In this document: positions 24,119 through 33,016 of the stretch, piece by piece
Position numbering within the stretch: the first letter of the stretch is position 1
Layout of the letters: each line of letters starts with the position of its first letter
Source: an uncultured Parolsenella sp.
Lineage (GTDB): Bacteria; Actinomycetota; Coriobacteriia; Coriobacteriales; Atopobiaceae
Direction: 5' to 3'
Assembly (NCBI RefSeq): GCF_934660935.1
Contig: NZ_CAKUIH010000002.1
Coordinates: 143,913 to 207,912 of the forward strand
Length of the DNA stretch: 64,000 bases
Translations under genes and position numbers: made by a program
Notes under the pieces: model-generated
The model's input: the letters and a program-made list of their open reading frames with translations, nothing else
What the model was told of the DNA's origin: nothing
Database searches by the model: none

Positions 24119-26776
24119 ATGAGCACCGCCGATTTCCCGTCCATGACCACCGCCGAGATTCGCTCGACCTTCCTCAAGTTCTTCGAGGAGCGCGGCCTGA
24201 AGCTGTATCCCAGCTCCTCGCTCGTCCCCGATGACCCCTCGCTGCTTCTTGCCAACGCTGGCATGAACCAGTTCAAGGAGTACTACCAGGGCAAGAAGAC
24301 GATGAAGGAGATCGGCGCTTGCAGCTGCCAGAAGTGCGTGCGCACCAACGACATCGACTGCATCGGCGAGGATGGCCGTCACCTCTCCTTCTTCGAGATG
24401 CTCGGTGACTTCTCCTTCGGCGGAGTTTCCAAGGAGCAGGCCTGCGCCTGGGCCTTTGAGCTCATCACCGAGAAGTTCCACCTCCCGGTCGAGCGCCTCT
24501 ACTTCACCATCTTCACGGATGACGACGAGACGCATGACGTCTGGCGCAGCCTCGGCGTCCCGGAGGACCACATCTCCCGCCTCGGCGAGGATGACAACTT
24601 CTGGGCCGCTGGCCCCACCGGCCCCTGCGGCCCCTGCTCCGAGATTTACTTCGACCAGGGCGAGGACGTGGGCTGTGGCAAGCCGGATTGCGCCCCCGGC
24701 TGCGACTGCGACCGCTTCCTCGAGTTCTGGAACCTCGTGTTCACCCAGTTCGACCGTCAGGAGGACGGCTCTCTGCCGGAGCTTCCGCACCGCAACCTCG
24801 ACACGGGCATGGGCCTCGAGCGCATGGCCGCCATCATGCAGCACAAGAGCGCCAACTATGACGGCGACCTCATGCAGAGCCTCATCGCCCTCGGCGAGGA
24901 GATCTCCGGCAAGACCTATGACGCCAACGATTACTCCGGCGCCTCCCGCAGCCTCCGCATCATCGCGGACCACGCCCGCGCCGTTGACTTCATGATCTCC
25001 GACGGCATCCTGCCGGGCAACGAGGGTCGCGAGTACGTCCTTCGTCGCCTGCTTCGTCGCGCCGTGTTCCACGGTCGCCTGCTGGGCATCGAGGGCGCCT
25101 TCCTCACCAAGTTCATCGATGAGGTCAACCGCCTCATGGGCGAGGCCTATCCCGAGCTGCTCAAAAACGTCGCGCTCGTGAAGGGCATCGTCGCCGCCGA
25201 GGAGGAGCGCTTCTCCACCACGCTCGACACCGGGCGCACCTATCTCGACGAGGCCATCGCCGGTCTTGCCGAGGGTGCGGCCCTTCCGGGCGAGGTCGCC
25301 TTCAAGCTGCACGACACCTACGGTTTCCCCATCGACCTCACGGTCGAGATTTCCGCCGCCGCCGGTCACGACGTCGACATGGACGGCTTCGACGCCTGCA
25401 TGACCGAGCAGAAGGAGCGCGCTCGCGCCAACGCCAACCGCGACGCCTGGGGTGACTTCAACAACGTCTGGACCGAGCTCTCTGATAAGCTCGCCGCCAC
25501 CGAGTTCGAGGGCTATGACGCGAACGCCGTCGACGATGCCCGCGTCGTCGCCATCGTCACGAACGGCGAGTCCGTCGAGCGCGCCGAGGCCGGTGCCGAC
25601 GTCGAGGTTATCCTCGACCGCACCCCGTTCTACGCCGAGATGGGCGGCCAGGTGGGCGATACCGGCACCATCAGCGCCGAGGGCGTCAAGCTCGAGGTGA
25701 GCGACACCAAGGGCCACAACGGCCTCTTTGCTCACATGGCTCACGTCGCCGAGGGCGCCATCTCCGTGGGCGACGTCGTCTGCGCCGCCATCGATGCCCA
25801 CCGTCGCGAGCTCATCCGCCGCAACCACACCGCCACGCACCTGCTCGACGCCGCCCTCAAGACGGTTCTCGGCGAGCACGTCAGCCAGGCCGGCTCCCTT
25901 TGCGACGATTCGCGCCTGCGCTTTGACTTCACGCACTTCGAGGCCCTCACGGCCGAGCAGCTTCACGAGGTCGAGGACCTCGTGAACGTCGAAATCTTCG
26001 CCGCCAAGCCCGTCGTGACTCGCGTCTGCAGCATCGACGAGGCCAAGGAGGCCGGCGCCATCGCCCTGTTCGGCGAGAAGTACGGTGACGTCGTGCGCAT
26101 GGTCTCCGTGGGCAACGAGGACCAGCCCTTCAGCCGCGAGCTGTGCGGTGGCACTCACGCCCGTAACTCCTCCGAGCTCGGTCTCTTCAAGATCGTCTCG
26201 GAGAGCTCGACCGGCTCCAACGTCCGTCGCATCGAGGCCGTGACGAGCCTTGGCGCACTTGCCTGGCTTGACGAGCGCAATGACGCCCTCGACGCCGTTG
26301 CCTCCGAGCTCAAGTGCCGCCCCGAGGACGCCGCCAGCCGCATCGCGGACATGAAGGCCGCCGCCCGTGACCTCGAGGGCAAGCTCAAGCAGGCCCTCCT
26401 CGGCGGTTCCTCTCACAAGATCCAGACGGCCATGGCCGCCGCTATCGATTGCGGCTCCTACAAGGCGGTCATCGCTCGCATGGACGGCCTGGAGGCCGGC
26501 CAGCTCCGCGAGGCCTGGGACGCCATCCGTGACAAGGCCACCGGCGACGTCGCGTGCTTCCTCGCCACGAACACGCCCGAGGGCAAGGTCGCGCTCCTCG
26601 CGGCCGCGACTGACGGTGCCGTTGCCGCCGGCTTCGGCGCTGGCGACGTGATTCGCAACGTCGCCGGCCACGTTGGCGGCCGTGGTGGCGGACGCCCGAA
26701 CATGGCCCAGGCTGGCGGCAAGGATGCCTCCGGCATCGACGCCGCGCTCGCTGCCGCCCGCGAGATGCTCTCCTAG
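24119..26776 (+). CDS. alaS: AlaS, alanine--tRNA ligase
   Basis: This class II aminoacyl-tRNA synthetase charges tRNA-Ala and edits Ser/Gly mischarging. The 885 aa length is typical. The N-terminus STFLKFFEERGLKLYPSSSLVPDDPSLLLANAGMNQFK and FEMLGDFSFGG are class II motifs, and TGPCGPCSEIYFD with NTLD-type DTGMGLERMAAI follow. The editing domain has the metal motifs RNHTATHLLDAAL and CGGTHARNSSELG, and the C-terminal region is GGRGGGRPNMAQAGGKD. GGGGAGAG precedes the ATG. It heads a housekeeping run continuing with ruvX and mltG. Confidence 0.97.
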   Translation: MSTADFPSMTTAEIRSTFLKFFEERGLKLYPSSSLVPDDPSLLLANAGMNQFKEYYQGKKTMKEIGACSCQKCVRTNDIDCIGEDGRHLSFFEMLGDFSFGGVSKEQACAWAFELITEKFHLPVERLYFTIFTDDDETHDVWRSLGVPEDHISRLGEDDNFWAAGPTGPCGPCSEIYFDQGEDVGCGKPDCAPGCDCDRFLEFWNLVFTQFDRQEDGSLPELPHRNLDTGMGLERMAAIMQHKSANYDGDLMQSLIALGEEISGKTYDANDYSGASRSLRIIADHARAVDFMISDGILPGNEGREYVLRRLLRRAVFHGRLLGIEGAFLTKFIDEVNRLMGEAYPELLKNVALVKGIVAAEEERFSTTLDTGRTYLDEAIAGLAEGAALPGEVAFKLHDTYGFPIDLTVEISAAAGHDVDMDGFDACMTEQKERARANANRDAWGDFNNVWTELSDKLAATEFEGYDANAVDDARVVAIVTNGESVERAEAGADVEVILDRTPFYAEMGGQVGDTGTISAEGVKLEVSDTKGHNGLFAHMAHVAEGAISVGDVVCAAIDAHRRELIRRNHTATHLLDAALKTVLGEHVSQAGSLCDDSRLRFDFTHFEALTAEQLHEVEDLVNVEIFAAKPVVTRVCSIDEAKEAGAIALFGEKYGDVVRMVSVGNEDQPFSRELCGGTHARNSSELGLFKIVSESSTGSNVRRIEAVTSLGALAWLDERNDALDAVASELKCRPEDAASRIADMKAAARDLEGKLKQALLGGSSHKIQTAMAAAIDCGSYKAVIARMDGLEAGQLREAWDAIRDKATGDVACFLATNTPEGKVALLAAATDGAVAAGFGAGDVIRNVAGHVGGRGGGRPNMAQAGGKDASGIDAALAAAREMLS

Positions 26777-26842
26777 GGCTCGCGTGGCTTCGCTCACTCT
26801 TACATATGACCACCTCGCCGGTGCCGTCGCGGGAGCCCTCTC

Positions 26843-27265
26843 ATGAGGGTCCTCGCGCTCGACATCGGCGAGGTGCGTATCGGCATCGCCGCGAGTGATG
26901 CCTCCGGCCGTGTCGCCAGCCCTGTGAAGGTGCTGCCTGCGGCCGAGGTTCTCTCGTGCGCGAAGACGTTCCGTCGCATCCTCGAGGACTATGAGCCCGA
27001 GGTCCTCGTCTGTGGGCGTCCCCAGACGATGTCTGGCGAGGACGGTCCCCAGGCGGAGCGCGTCATGGCTCAGGCTCGCTCCATCGCGGAAGCCTGCGAC
27101 CTCCCGCTTGAGTTCGCCGACGAGCGCCTCTCCAGCTCGGAGGCAAAGAGGATCCTGCGTGAGCAGGGCCTCAACGAGAAGCAGATGCGTGGCAAGGTAG
27201 ACATGATTGCCGCGTCCCTCTTCCTGCAGGCCTGGCTTGACTCGCGAGGGTCGGGCGACAGGTAG
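26843..27265 (+). CDS. ruvX: RuvX/YqgF, putative pre-16S rRNA nuclease
   Basis: This RNase H-fold nuclease is implicated in 16S rRNA 5'-end maturation and, in other accounts, Holliday junction resolution. The 140 aa product starts with LALDIGEVRIGIAASD (first catalytic Asp), has VLVCGRPQTMSGEDGPQAERV, FADERLSSSEAKRILREQGLNEKQMRGKVDMIAASLFLQAWLD (catalytic Glu and Asp). It lies between alaS and mltG, its usual Gram-positive position. Confidence 0.93.
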   Translation: MRVLALDIGEVRIGIAASDASGRVASPVKVLPAAEVLSCAKTFRRILEDYEPEVLVCGRPQTMSGEDGPQAERVMAQARSIAEACDLPLEFADERLSSSEAKRILREQGLNEKQMRGKVDMIAASLFLQAWLDSRGSGDR

Positions 27266-27301
27266 TCTACGCGCCCGCCGGCGCAGTTCGGAAGGTCACC
27301 T

Positions 27302-28645
27302 ATGGCAGATTCTCAGAGGCATCGTCGAGGCTCCCACTTCTCGAGTGACGCGGCTTCTTCAGGCGCTCGTCGTGCGTCGCGTCCTACGGGTTCGGGCTCG
27401 CAGGTCTCTCCGTATGCCATAGGCTCTCGTCCGGCCGCCCCTTCCCGCGTTGCTGGCGCGCGCCCGGCTGCCGCCCGTTCCTCGCGTCCGGCTGTCGCCC
27501 GCTCCGCACGCCCCGCGAATGCGAGTCGCCGCTCTTCCGCCACTGGCATGCAGAGCCTCGCCACCCCTCGCACGCGCTCTCAGCGCGCCGCATCTGCCCG
27601 CGGTGGTCACTCGCACAAGGGTCCCGTTCTGGCTGCGGTAATCGTTCTCGTCGCAATCGTTGTTGCCGCTGTCGTCTTCGTGCCGCGCCTCCTCAAGAGG
27701 CCCAGCCAGGGAGATCTTCCCAACCAGGGCATGCAGGTTGAGGTCGTCATCGACGACGGGTCCGGAGCCATTGCCATCGCCTCGAAGCTCGAGGATGCCG
27801 GTGTCATCGCCAGCTCCGATGACTTCGTGGCCGAGGTCAGGAAGCAGGGGGCGGACTCTTCTCTCAAGAGCGGTGCCTACATGTTCACCGTGGGCCAGAG
27901 CTTTGACTCGATCATCGACCAGCTCGTATCCGGCCCCAATTCCACGAGCGGGGCGTTTACGATTCCGGAAGGCCTGACGGTCTCCCAGGCCGCGGCGGTC
28001 GTTTCCCAGACGTTCTCGAGCATCTCCTCTGACGATTTCCTCGCCCAGGCAAAGGCCTCCAACTACGTCGCGGACTACCCCTTCCTTGCCGACGCGCAGG
28101 ATGACTCGCTCGAGGGCTTCCTCTGTCCCAAGACCTACAACTTCTCCGGCAAGTCGAACGTCACCGCGGACGACGTCATCCGCGCGATGCTCGACCAGTA
28201 CAAGTCCGACGTCATGTCGCTCGACTTTGACAGCGCCAAGTCCCTGATCAAGGACCGCTACGGCATTGACATGAGCGACTATGACATCCTCAAGCTCGCG
28301 AGCATCATCGAGCGCGAGGCCGTGACGGATTCGCAGCGTCCCAAGGTCTCCTCCACGTTCTACAACCGCCTTAAGATCGGCATGGCGCTACAGAGCGACG
28401 CCACGATGATGTACGTCACCGGCGGAGAGGTCACGGCTGATGATCTCAAGCAGGACAGTCCCTACAACACCTACCTCAACAGCGGCCTCACCCCGACGCC
28501 CATCTGCTCACCCTCCATCGATTCGATCAAGGCGGCGCTCTCTCCGGACGAGACTGACTACCTGTACTTCTACATCACCCAGACCGACGAATGGTTCTCG
28601 GCTACCTATGACGAGCACCTGCAGGCAATCGAGGCGAATCGCTAA
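27302..28645 (+). CDS. mltG: MltG/YceG, endolytic peptidoglycan transglycosylase
   Basis: MltG cleaves nascent glycan strands at the membrane and sets their length. The 447 aa protein has a Ser/Arg-rich cytoplasmic head (1-100) and one membrane span (GPVLAAVIVLVAIVVAAVVFVPRLL, about 105-130). The YceG domain follows: FTIPEGLTVSQAA, LEGFLCPKTYNF, LASIIEREAVTDSQRPKVSSTFYNRL with the catalytic Glu, then MALQSDATMMYV and YNTYLNSGLTPTPICSPS. The basic head is longer than average. Its stop overlaps the next gene by one base. Confidence 0.94.
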   Translation: MADSQRHRRGSHFSSDAASSGARRASRPTGSGSQVSPYAIGSRPAAPSRVAGARPAAARSSRPAVARSARPANASRRSSATGMQSLATPRTRSQRAASARGGHSHKGPVLAAVIVLVAIVVAAVVFVPRLLKRPSQGDLPNQGMQVEVVIDDGSGAIAIASKLEDAGVIASSDDFVAEVRKQGADSSLKSGAYMFTVGQSFDSIIDQLVSGPNSTSGAFTIPEGLTVSQAAAVVSQTFSSISSDDFLAQAKASNYVADYPFLADAQDDSLEGFLCPKTYNFSGKSNVTADDVIRAMLDQYKSDVMSLDFDSAKSLIKDRYGIDMSDYDILKLASIIEREAVTDSQRPKVSSTFYNRLKIGMALQSDATMMYVTGGEVTADDLKQDSPYNTYLNSGLTPTPICSPSIDSIKAALSPDETDYLYFYITQTDEWFSATYDEHLQAIEANR

Positions 28646-29130
28646 TGGCACTGGTTAAGCCCTGGAGGCGCGAGCCTGACGTCGCGTCCATCGGCGTCGA
28701 CGGCCTCGTCGAGGCTGGTGTCCGCTGCGTCCTGATCGACCGCGACAACACCGTCGTCCCGCGCGACACCAAGCAGGCCCCAAAGTCCGCCCTCGCATGG
28801 CTTGACTCCCTGCGCGCGGCGGGCATTAAGGTCTGCATGGTCTCGAACAACTTCCACTCCCGCGAGGTCGAGGAGAGCGCAAAGGAACTTGGCTGCGAGG
28901 TCGTGCACCATGCCATGAAGCCAGCGCCCTTCGCGGTGCGTCGCGCCCTCAAGCTCATGGGTGCCACCGCCGAAGAGGCGGTGCTTGTGGGCGATCAGGT
29001 CTTCACGGACGTCATGGCCGGCAACCTCGCTGGCGTGCGGCCCATCCTGGTTGACCCGCAGAGCACGACGGACCTCTGGTACACGCACATCTTCCGCGTC
29101 TTCGAACGTGCGATCGGCGCCCGGAAGTAA
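28645..29130 (+). CDS. YqeG family HAD phosphatase
   Basis: This is a HAD-superfamily IIIA phosphatase of 161 aa, the size of YqeG. The nucleophile motif is CVLIDRDNTVVPRD, motif II is MVSNNFHS, and motif IV is VLVGDQVFTDVMAGNLAGVRPILVDP. Relatives include phosphatidylglycerophosphatase-like and ribosome-linked enzymes (yqeG-yqeH), so the substrate is open. The ATG overlaps the mltG stop. Confidence 0.88.
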   Translation: MALVKPWRREPDVASIGVDGLVEAGVRCVLIDRDNTVVPRDTKQAPKSALAWLDSLRAAGIKVCMVSNNFHSREVEESAKELGCEVVHHAMKPAPFAVRRALKLMGATAEEAVLVGDQVFTDVMAGNLAGVRPILVDPQSTTDLWYTHIFRVFERAIGARK

Positions 29131-29132
29131 CC

Positions 29133-29609
29133 TTGGGTATGGCGATCTGCGCGGCCTCGCTCGTCCTCGCCATGGGCGCCTCCCTTTGGGCCGCCGTGGT
29201 CGACGCCCGGGAGCGGACGATCCCCAACGCCGCATGCGTGGGTGTCGCCGCCGCCGGCCTCCTCTTGGGGCTGGTGCGTGCTCGGACGGGGCTGCTGCCC
29301 GCATTTCCGCCGCTTGCGCACTGTCTTGCCGCCGCCCTGTCCGAACTTGCCGCCGGGACGCTTCTTGAGCTGGGCTATCGCCGCCTCTCGGGCCATGTTG
29401 GCATGGGCCTGGGAGACGTCAAGTTCCTCTCCGCATGGGGCTGCCTCATTGGCGCTTGGAACCTCGTCGGGTTTGCGTTGGCGTGCCTCGCGGGCGCGCT
29501 GTTCTCCCTCGTTCGTGGCGATCGGACGTTCGCCCTTGGGCCCTGGCTTGCCGGCTCCTTCTGCCTCGTCGGAGTCGCCCTCGCCCTCACAGGTCTCACG
29601 GCTTGCTAG
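29133..29609 (+). CDS. A24-type prepilin peptidase, methylase domain absent
   Basis: This 158 aa polytopic membrane protein has the two catalytic Asp contexts of type IV prepilin peptidases: VVDARERTIPNAAC near residue 26 and MGLGDVKFLSAWG near residue 93. PilD-type enzymes carry an additional N-terminal methyltransferase region with Cys residues; here that is missing, as in small TadV/ComC-like forms. No pilin genes are nearby. TTG 29133 is chosen because GGAAG lies 5 nt upstream; ATG 29139 is an alternative. Hydrophobic segments cover most of the rest. Confidence 0.8.
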   Translation: MGMAICAASLVLAMGASLWAAVVDARERTIPNAACVGVAAAGLLLGLVRARTGLLPAFPPLAHCLAAALSELAAGTLLELGYRRLSGHVGMGLGDVKFLSAWGCLIGAWNLVGFALACLAGALFSLVRGDRTFALGPWLAGSFCLVGVALALTGLTAC

Positions 29610-29678
29610 AATCGCATAGTGCGGTGCGTATGCTCCGGTGCAATCTGTCCTAAGCGAAGACCGAGGGAGGCGAAGACG

Positions 29679-30242
29679 ATGACGGGGATGCCCACACTGC
29701 CGCAAGGCGACCATAAGCGTGCTCATCATGGCTGTGACCACGTCTTTTTCATCGGCTTTCTCGGCGCTGGCAAGACGACGGTCGCCCGTAACCTCGGCAA
29801 CATGTTCCATCGTGACTTCGTCGACGTCGACCGCATGGTCGAGCGTGAGCTTCACGCGAGCGTCTCCCGCATCTTCGAGACGCGTGGCGAGGCGGCGTTC
29901 CGCGAGGCGGAGACTCGCTCGCTCGAGAGCCTTCGCGACAAGCGCAGCCTCCTTGTGAGCTGTGGCGGTGGCGTGATCGAATCCGAGGAGAACGCTCGCA
30001 TCATGCGCGAGATGGGTAGCATCGTCTATCTAGATGGCACGCTCGAGGACTCGCTTCGTCAGATCCGCAGGCCGGATAAGCGCCCGGACCTCGGTGACGC
30101 CGAGCACGCTCGCGCGCTCTACGCGCATCGCCGTCCGCTCTACGAGGCGGCGTGCGACTATCGCGTGATTATTTCCGGAAAGACGTTCGAGGAGGTCGCC
30201 TACGAGGTGGGTGCCCTCCTTTGGGAGAAGGGACTCCTATGA
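29679..30242 (+). CDS. aroK: AroK, shikimate kinase
   Basis: AroK phosphorylates shikimate with ATP in aromatic amino-acid synthesis. The product is 187 aa from ATG 29679, chosen for GGGAGG upstream and a normal N-terminus. Walker A is FLGAGKTTVARNLG, followed by DVDRMVERE (shikimate-binding Asp), RGEAAFREAE, SCGGGVI and RRPLYEAACDYRVI, all in the right order. TAGAAT (29608-29613) before it may be a -10. The gene end overlaps the aroB-like gene by 4 nt (ATGA), so the two are made together. Confidence 0.93.
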   Translation: MTGMPTLPQGDHKRAHHGCDHVFFIGFLGAGKTTVARNLGNMFHRDFVDVDRMVERELHASVSRIFETRGEAAFREAETRSLESLRDKRSLLVSCGGGVIESEENARIMREMGSIVYLDGTLEDSLRQIRRPDKRPDLGDAEHARALYAHRRPLYEAACDYRVIISGKTFEEVAYEVGALLWEKGLL

Positions 30243-31468
30243 GCGACCCTAAGAGTGACGAGTTGGAGCCCGAGCCCGTCGTCGTGCCCATCCGCCGCCA
30301 GTCCATCGTGCTGCGCTCTGGTGCCTGCGACATGCGCGTTGGTCCCGGCGTGGCAGACCAGCTCGGCCAGGCAACCAAGTCCGTCGCCGGCAAGCCCGGT
30401 CACACGCTCCTTGTCGCCGGCGACGACGTCTCTGGCGAGCTCGTGGAGCGCCTTCGACGCTCGCTCGTCGACGTGGGGTTCTCCGTCACCGTCCGCGAGG
30501 TCCCGTCTGGTCGCGAGAGCCGCAAGCTCGCCCACGCGATGCGCCTCTATGATGAGTTCGCTGCCGCGGGCGTGACGCCCGATGACCCGGTTGTTGTCGT
30601 CGGCGACGCGGACGTCCTCTCGCTCGTCCTCTTCGCCGCCGCCACCTGGCAAACGGGCTCTCCCGTCGTCTCCGTGCCGACGACGCTCGACGGCATGGTC
30701 GACGTCCCGGTGACGCCCCGCGCCATCGACTCCGCCTCCATGCCCGAGTCCCTGCGCACGCGCGCCAACCTGCGCTTCTCGCTCTGTGACACCGACCTTC
30801 TCCCCGCGGCCGCGGATGACCCCACCACGCTCATGGCGTATGCCGTGCTCGTTGCCGGCGCCGTCGCGGCGGGGGAGAGCGCCTTCTCTGACCTCGCGGT
30901 TCGTGCGGATGGCATCGTCTCCGCGGACGCTGCCACGCTCGTCGACGAGATTCTCGACATCACCAAGGCTCGCACGCGCGTCGCGAGCTCCACGGCGCTC
31001 GCCATGCGTCAGGGCATACTCTATGGCCTGTCCGTGGGGCGCGCCCTTGGCGCTTGTCTGGCGGAGCAGGACGACAAGGGCGGCCAGCTCGCCGTTGAGC
31101 GCGAGGTCTGCGAGGGCCGTCTGCTTGCCGAGGGCCTCCGCATCTCCGCACGCCTCGCTGCGGCTCGCCAGGCTCCTGACCAGGCGGTCGTTGACCTCGT
31201 CTTCGCGCAGGACGGCCTGCTCGAGAAGCTCGGCCTGCCGGAGGTCGCCTGCAACGTCGATCCTGAACGCCTGCTCGAGGCCCTGCGCGCGGACGAGTTC
31301 GCACATTCCAATCGCTTCATGCCCGCACTTCCCCTCGGTTTTGGCCGCGTGAGGCTTTGCTCCGTCGAGGACGAGACTCTGCTCGCGCATCTCTCCGGCT
31401 GGTGCCGCGCTCGTAGGAAGCTCGCGCGAAGGCTCGCCAGGCAAGCCGAGGAGGCCGCCACCAAATAG
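30239..31468 (+). CDS. Degenerate 3-dehydroquinate synthase (AroB-like)
   Basis: This 409 aa protein sits at the aroB position and keeps the fold outline: VVVVGDADVLSLVLFAAATWQTGSPVVSVPTTLDGMVDV aligns with the GGGVxGD...PTTLLAxVDSS stretch. However, GGG-x-x-GD has become VVGDAD and SVGGKT has become PVTPRA. The KN(x)iG segment is RTRANLRF, the metal Glu/Lys (AE..K) reads AGAVAAG, and the His pair of NxGHTxGHA reads RQGILYGLSVGRAL. So the NAD, zinc and catalytic residues are largely missing. It may be a pseudoenzyme, a regulator or an enzyme of altered function. The alignment is by eye. Confidence 0.75.
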   Translation: MSDPKSDELEPEPVVVPIRRQSIVLRSGACDMRVGPGVADQLGQATKSVAGKPGHTLLVAGDDVSGELVERLRRSLVDVGFSVTVREVPSGRESRKLAHAMRLYDEFAAAGVTPDDPVVVVGDADVLSLVLFAAATWQTGSPVVSVPTTLDGMVDVPVTPRAIDSASMPESLRTRANLRFSLCDTDLLPAAADDPTTLMAYAVLVAGAVAAGESAFSDLAVRADGIVSADAATLVDEILDITKARTRVASSTALAMRQGILYGLSVGRALGACLAEQDDKGGQLAVEREVCEGRLLAEGLRISARLAAARQAPDQAVVDLVFAQDGLLEKLGLPEVACNVDPERLLEALRADEFAHSNRFMPALPLGFGRVRLCSVEDETLLAHLSGWCRARRKLARRLARQAEEAATK

Positions 31469-31544
31469 CAAGGCCCGCGCGCCGTCTCCCGAGGCGGCGC
31501 TACGTCCGTTCATACGCTTATAAAACCCGTGGAAAGGGATTCAC

Positions 31545-32669
31545 ATGGCAGATGAGAAGTCTTGCGCCAAGCGCGTCGCCCGCCTTCGCGAGCTCATGGA
31601 GGAGCGTGGCTATGACGCCGTCGTCCTCCGCAACAACCCGGACCTCCGCTGGCTCACCGGCTGCGAGCGTACCTTCGATGACGAGACGGCCCACACCGTC
31701 GTGATCACCGCCGATCGCCAGATGCTCCACACCGACTCCCGCTACTACAACACTTTCTGCGAGCGCCTTGGGCCCGATACCGCCTGGGAGCTCGATGAGT
31801 CGCCGGTCACCGGCGAGCTCTGGGCCGCTGCCTGCGTCGTCGCTGCCCGCGCCCGCGTGGTCGCCGTCGAGGACACCTGCACGCTTGCCTTCTATGACGA
31901 GTTCAAGCACCAGCTCGCCGCCCACTCCGTTGCCCCTGCAACCCCGCGCCTGCACGGCGACCTCGTGAACATCCGCGCCGTCAAGGATGCCGAGGAGATC
32001 GACCTCATGTGCCAGGCGCAGAAGATCACCGACGATGCCTTCACGCACATCTGCGGCTACATCAAGCCCGGCATGACCGAGCAGGAGATCCGCGCCGAGC
32101 TCGAGAACTACATGCTCTCTAACGGTGCGAGCGCGCTTTCCTTCGGATCGATCATCGCCGGCGGCCCCAACGGTGCCAACCCCCACGCCCAGCCGGGCCC
32201 TCGTCCCGTCCAGGAAGGCGACATGATCGTCATGGACTACGGCTGCTGCGTCGCTGACTACCACTCTGACATGACCCGTACGGTCTGCCTGGGCGAGCCC
32301 TCCGAGGAGCAGCGTCACGTCTATGACGTCGTGCGCCGCGCCCACGAGGAGTGCGCCGCCATGGCGCGCGCCGGCGTCATCGGTAAGGACGTCTACGACC
32401 ACTCCGTCAAGGTCATCTCTGACGCCGGCTATGGCGACTACTACAAGCACGGCCTTGGCCACGGCGTTGGCGTGGAGATTCACGAGGAGCCGAACTTCAA
32501 CCGCCGCAACCTCGACCCGATTCCCGCGGGTGCCGTCATCACGATCGAGCCGGGTATCTATCTGCCGGGCAAGTTCGGCGTCCGCCTCGAGGACTTCGGC
32601 GTGGTGACCGAGGACGGTTATGAGCCGTTCACCGAATCGACCCATGACCTCGTGGTCATTCCGTGCTAA
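31545..32669 (+). CDS. pepQ: M24 Xaa-Pro peptidase (PepQ/PepP type)
   Basis: This is a metallopeptidase with a creatinase N-terminal domain and a pita-bread catalytic domain that removes residues next to proline. The product is 374 aa. NNPDLRWLTG and TDSRYYNTFCER lie in the N-domain. The metal ligands are in VMDYGCCVADYHSDMTRTV (two Asp), HGLGHGVGVEIHEEPNF (His), TIEPGIYLPG (Glu) and VRLEDFGVVT (Glu). GGAAAGG precedes the ATG. This gene normally sits directly before efp; here a PTS operon separates them by about 3.6 kb. Confidence 0.93.
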   Translation: MADEKSCAKRVARLRELMEERGYDAVVLRNNPDLRWLTGCERTFDDETAHTVVITADRQMLHTDSRYYNTFCERLGPDTAWELDESPVTGELWAAACVVAARARVVAVEDTCTLAFYDEFKHQLAAHSVAPATPRLHGDLVNIRAVKDAEEIDLMCQAQKITDDAFTHICGYIKPGMTEQEIRAELENYMLSNGASALSFGSIIAGGPNGANPHAQPGPRPVQEGDMIVMDYGCCVADYHSDMTRTVCLGEPSEEQRHVYDVVRRAHEECAAMARAGVIGKDVYDHSVKVISDAGYGDYYKHGLGHGVGVEIHEEPNFNRRNLDPIPAGAVITIEPGIYLPGKFGVRLEDFGVVTEDGYEPFTESTHDLVVIPC

Positions 32670-33016
32670 TAGGCGTTCCCTAGGAGAGACTCTGACCTGT
32701 GGAGAGTTGAGTTATTTCAGGCTTGTTAATCCTCGGACCTGGCGGAACTATTCCGCAAACGGTTGCTTAGATGACCACATGCGAGTGAACATTACCTGAC
32801 ATATCAGGCTTATTCAGCCCGACTACCGATGCTAAAGGTGCTGGTAGTCGGGTTGATGCTTCTATAAGGAAAATAGCTTACTGTAACATATATACCTTTC
32901 AAGAATGTGGAGAAACCGAACGTAAAACCAAGCTCAATTTTTCTCCACAGTTAAAGCTTTAACCACTATCATTGCGTTTGGTCCAAATGGACCCCATATC
33001 TGCATGGGAGGTAGGA
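32670..33016 (+). promoter_or_regulatory. AT-rich promoter region of the man PTS operon with palindromes
   Basis: These 347 bp contain no gene and are much richer in A/T than the flanks. Perfect or near-perfect inverted repeats are GCGGAA-cta-TTCCGC (32742-32756), CCTGA-cata-TCAGG, a 14-bp stem at 32814-32856, the 14-bp palindrome GTTAAAGCTTTAAC (32950-32963) and GGTCC-aaat-GGACC (32980-32993). The last two lie 24-67 bp before the start codon and are good operator candidates. No sigma-54 (-24/-12) element was recognised. Confidence 0.5.
32814..32856 (+). terminator. 14-bp stem-loop upstream of the man operon
   Basis: Arms 32814-32827 (core CCCGACTACC) and 32843-32856 (core GGTAGTCGGG) pair over 14 bp with one wobble around a 15-nt loop. 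No T-run follows, so it is either an attenuator, a Rho-independent terminator of poor type for pepQ, or a regulator site. Confidence 0.45.
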
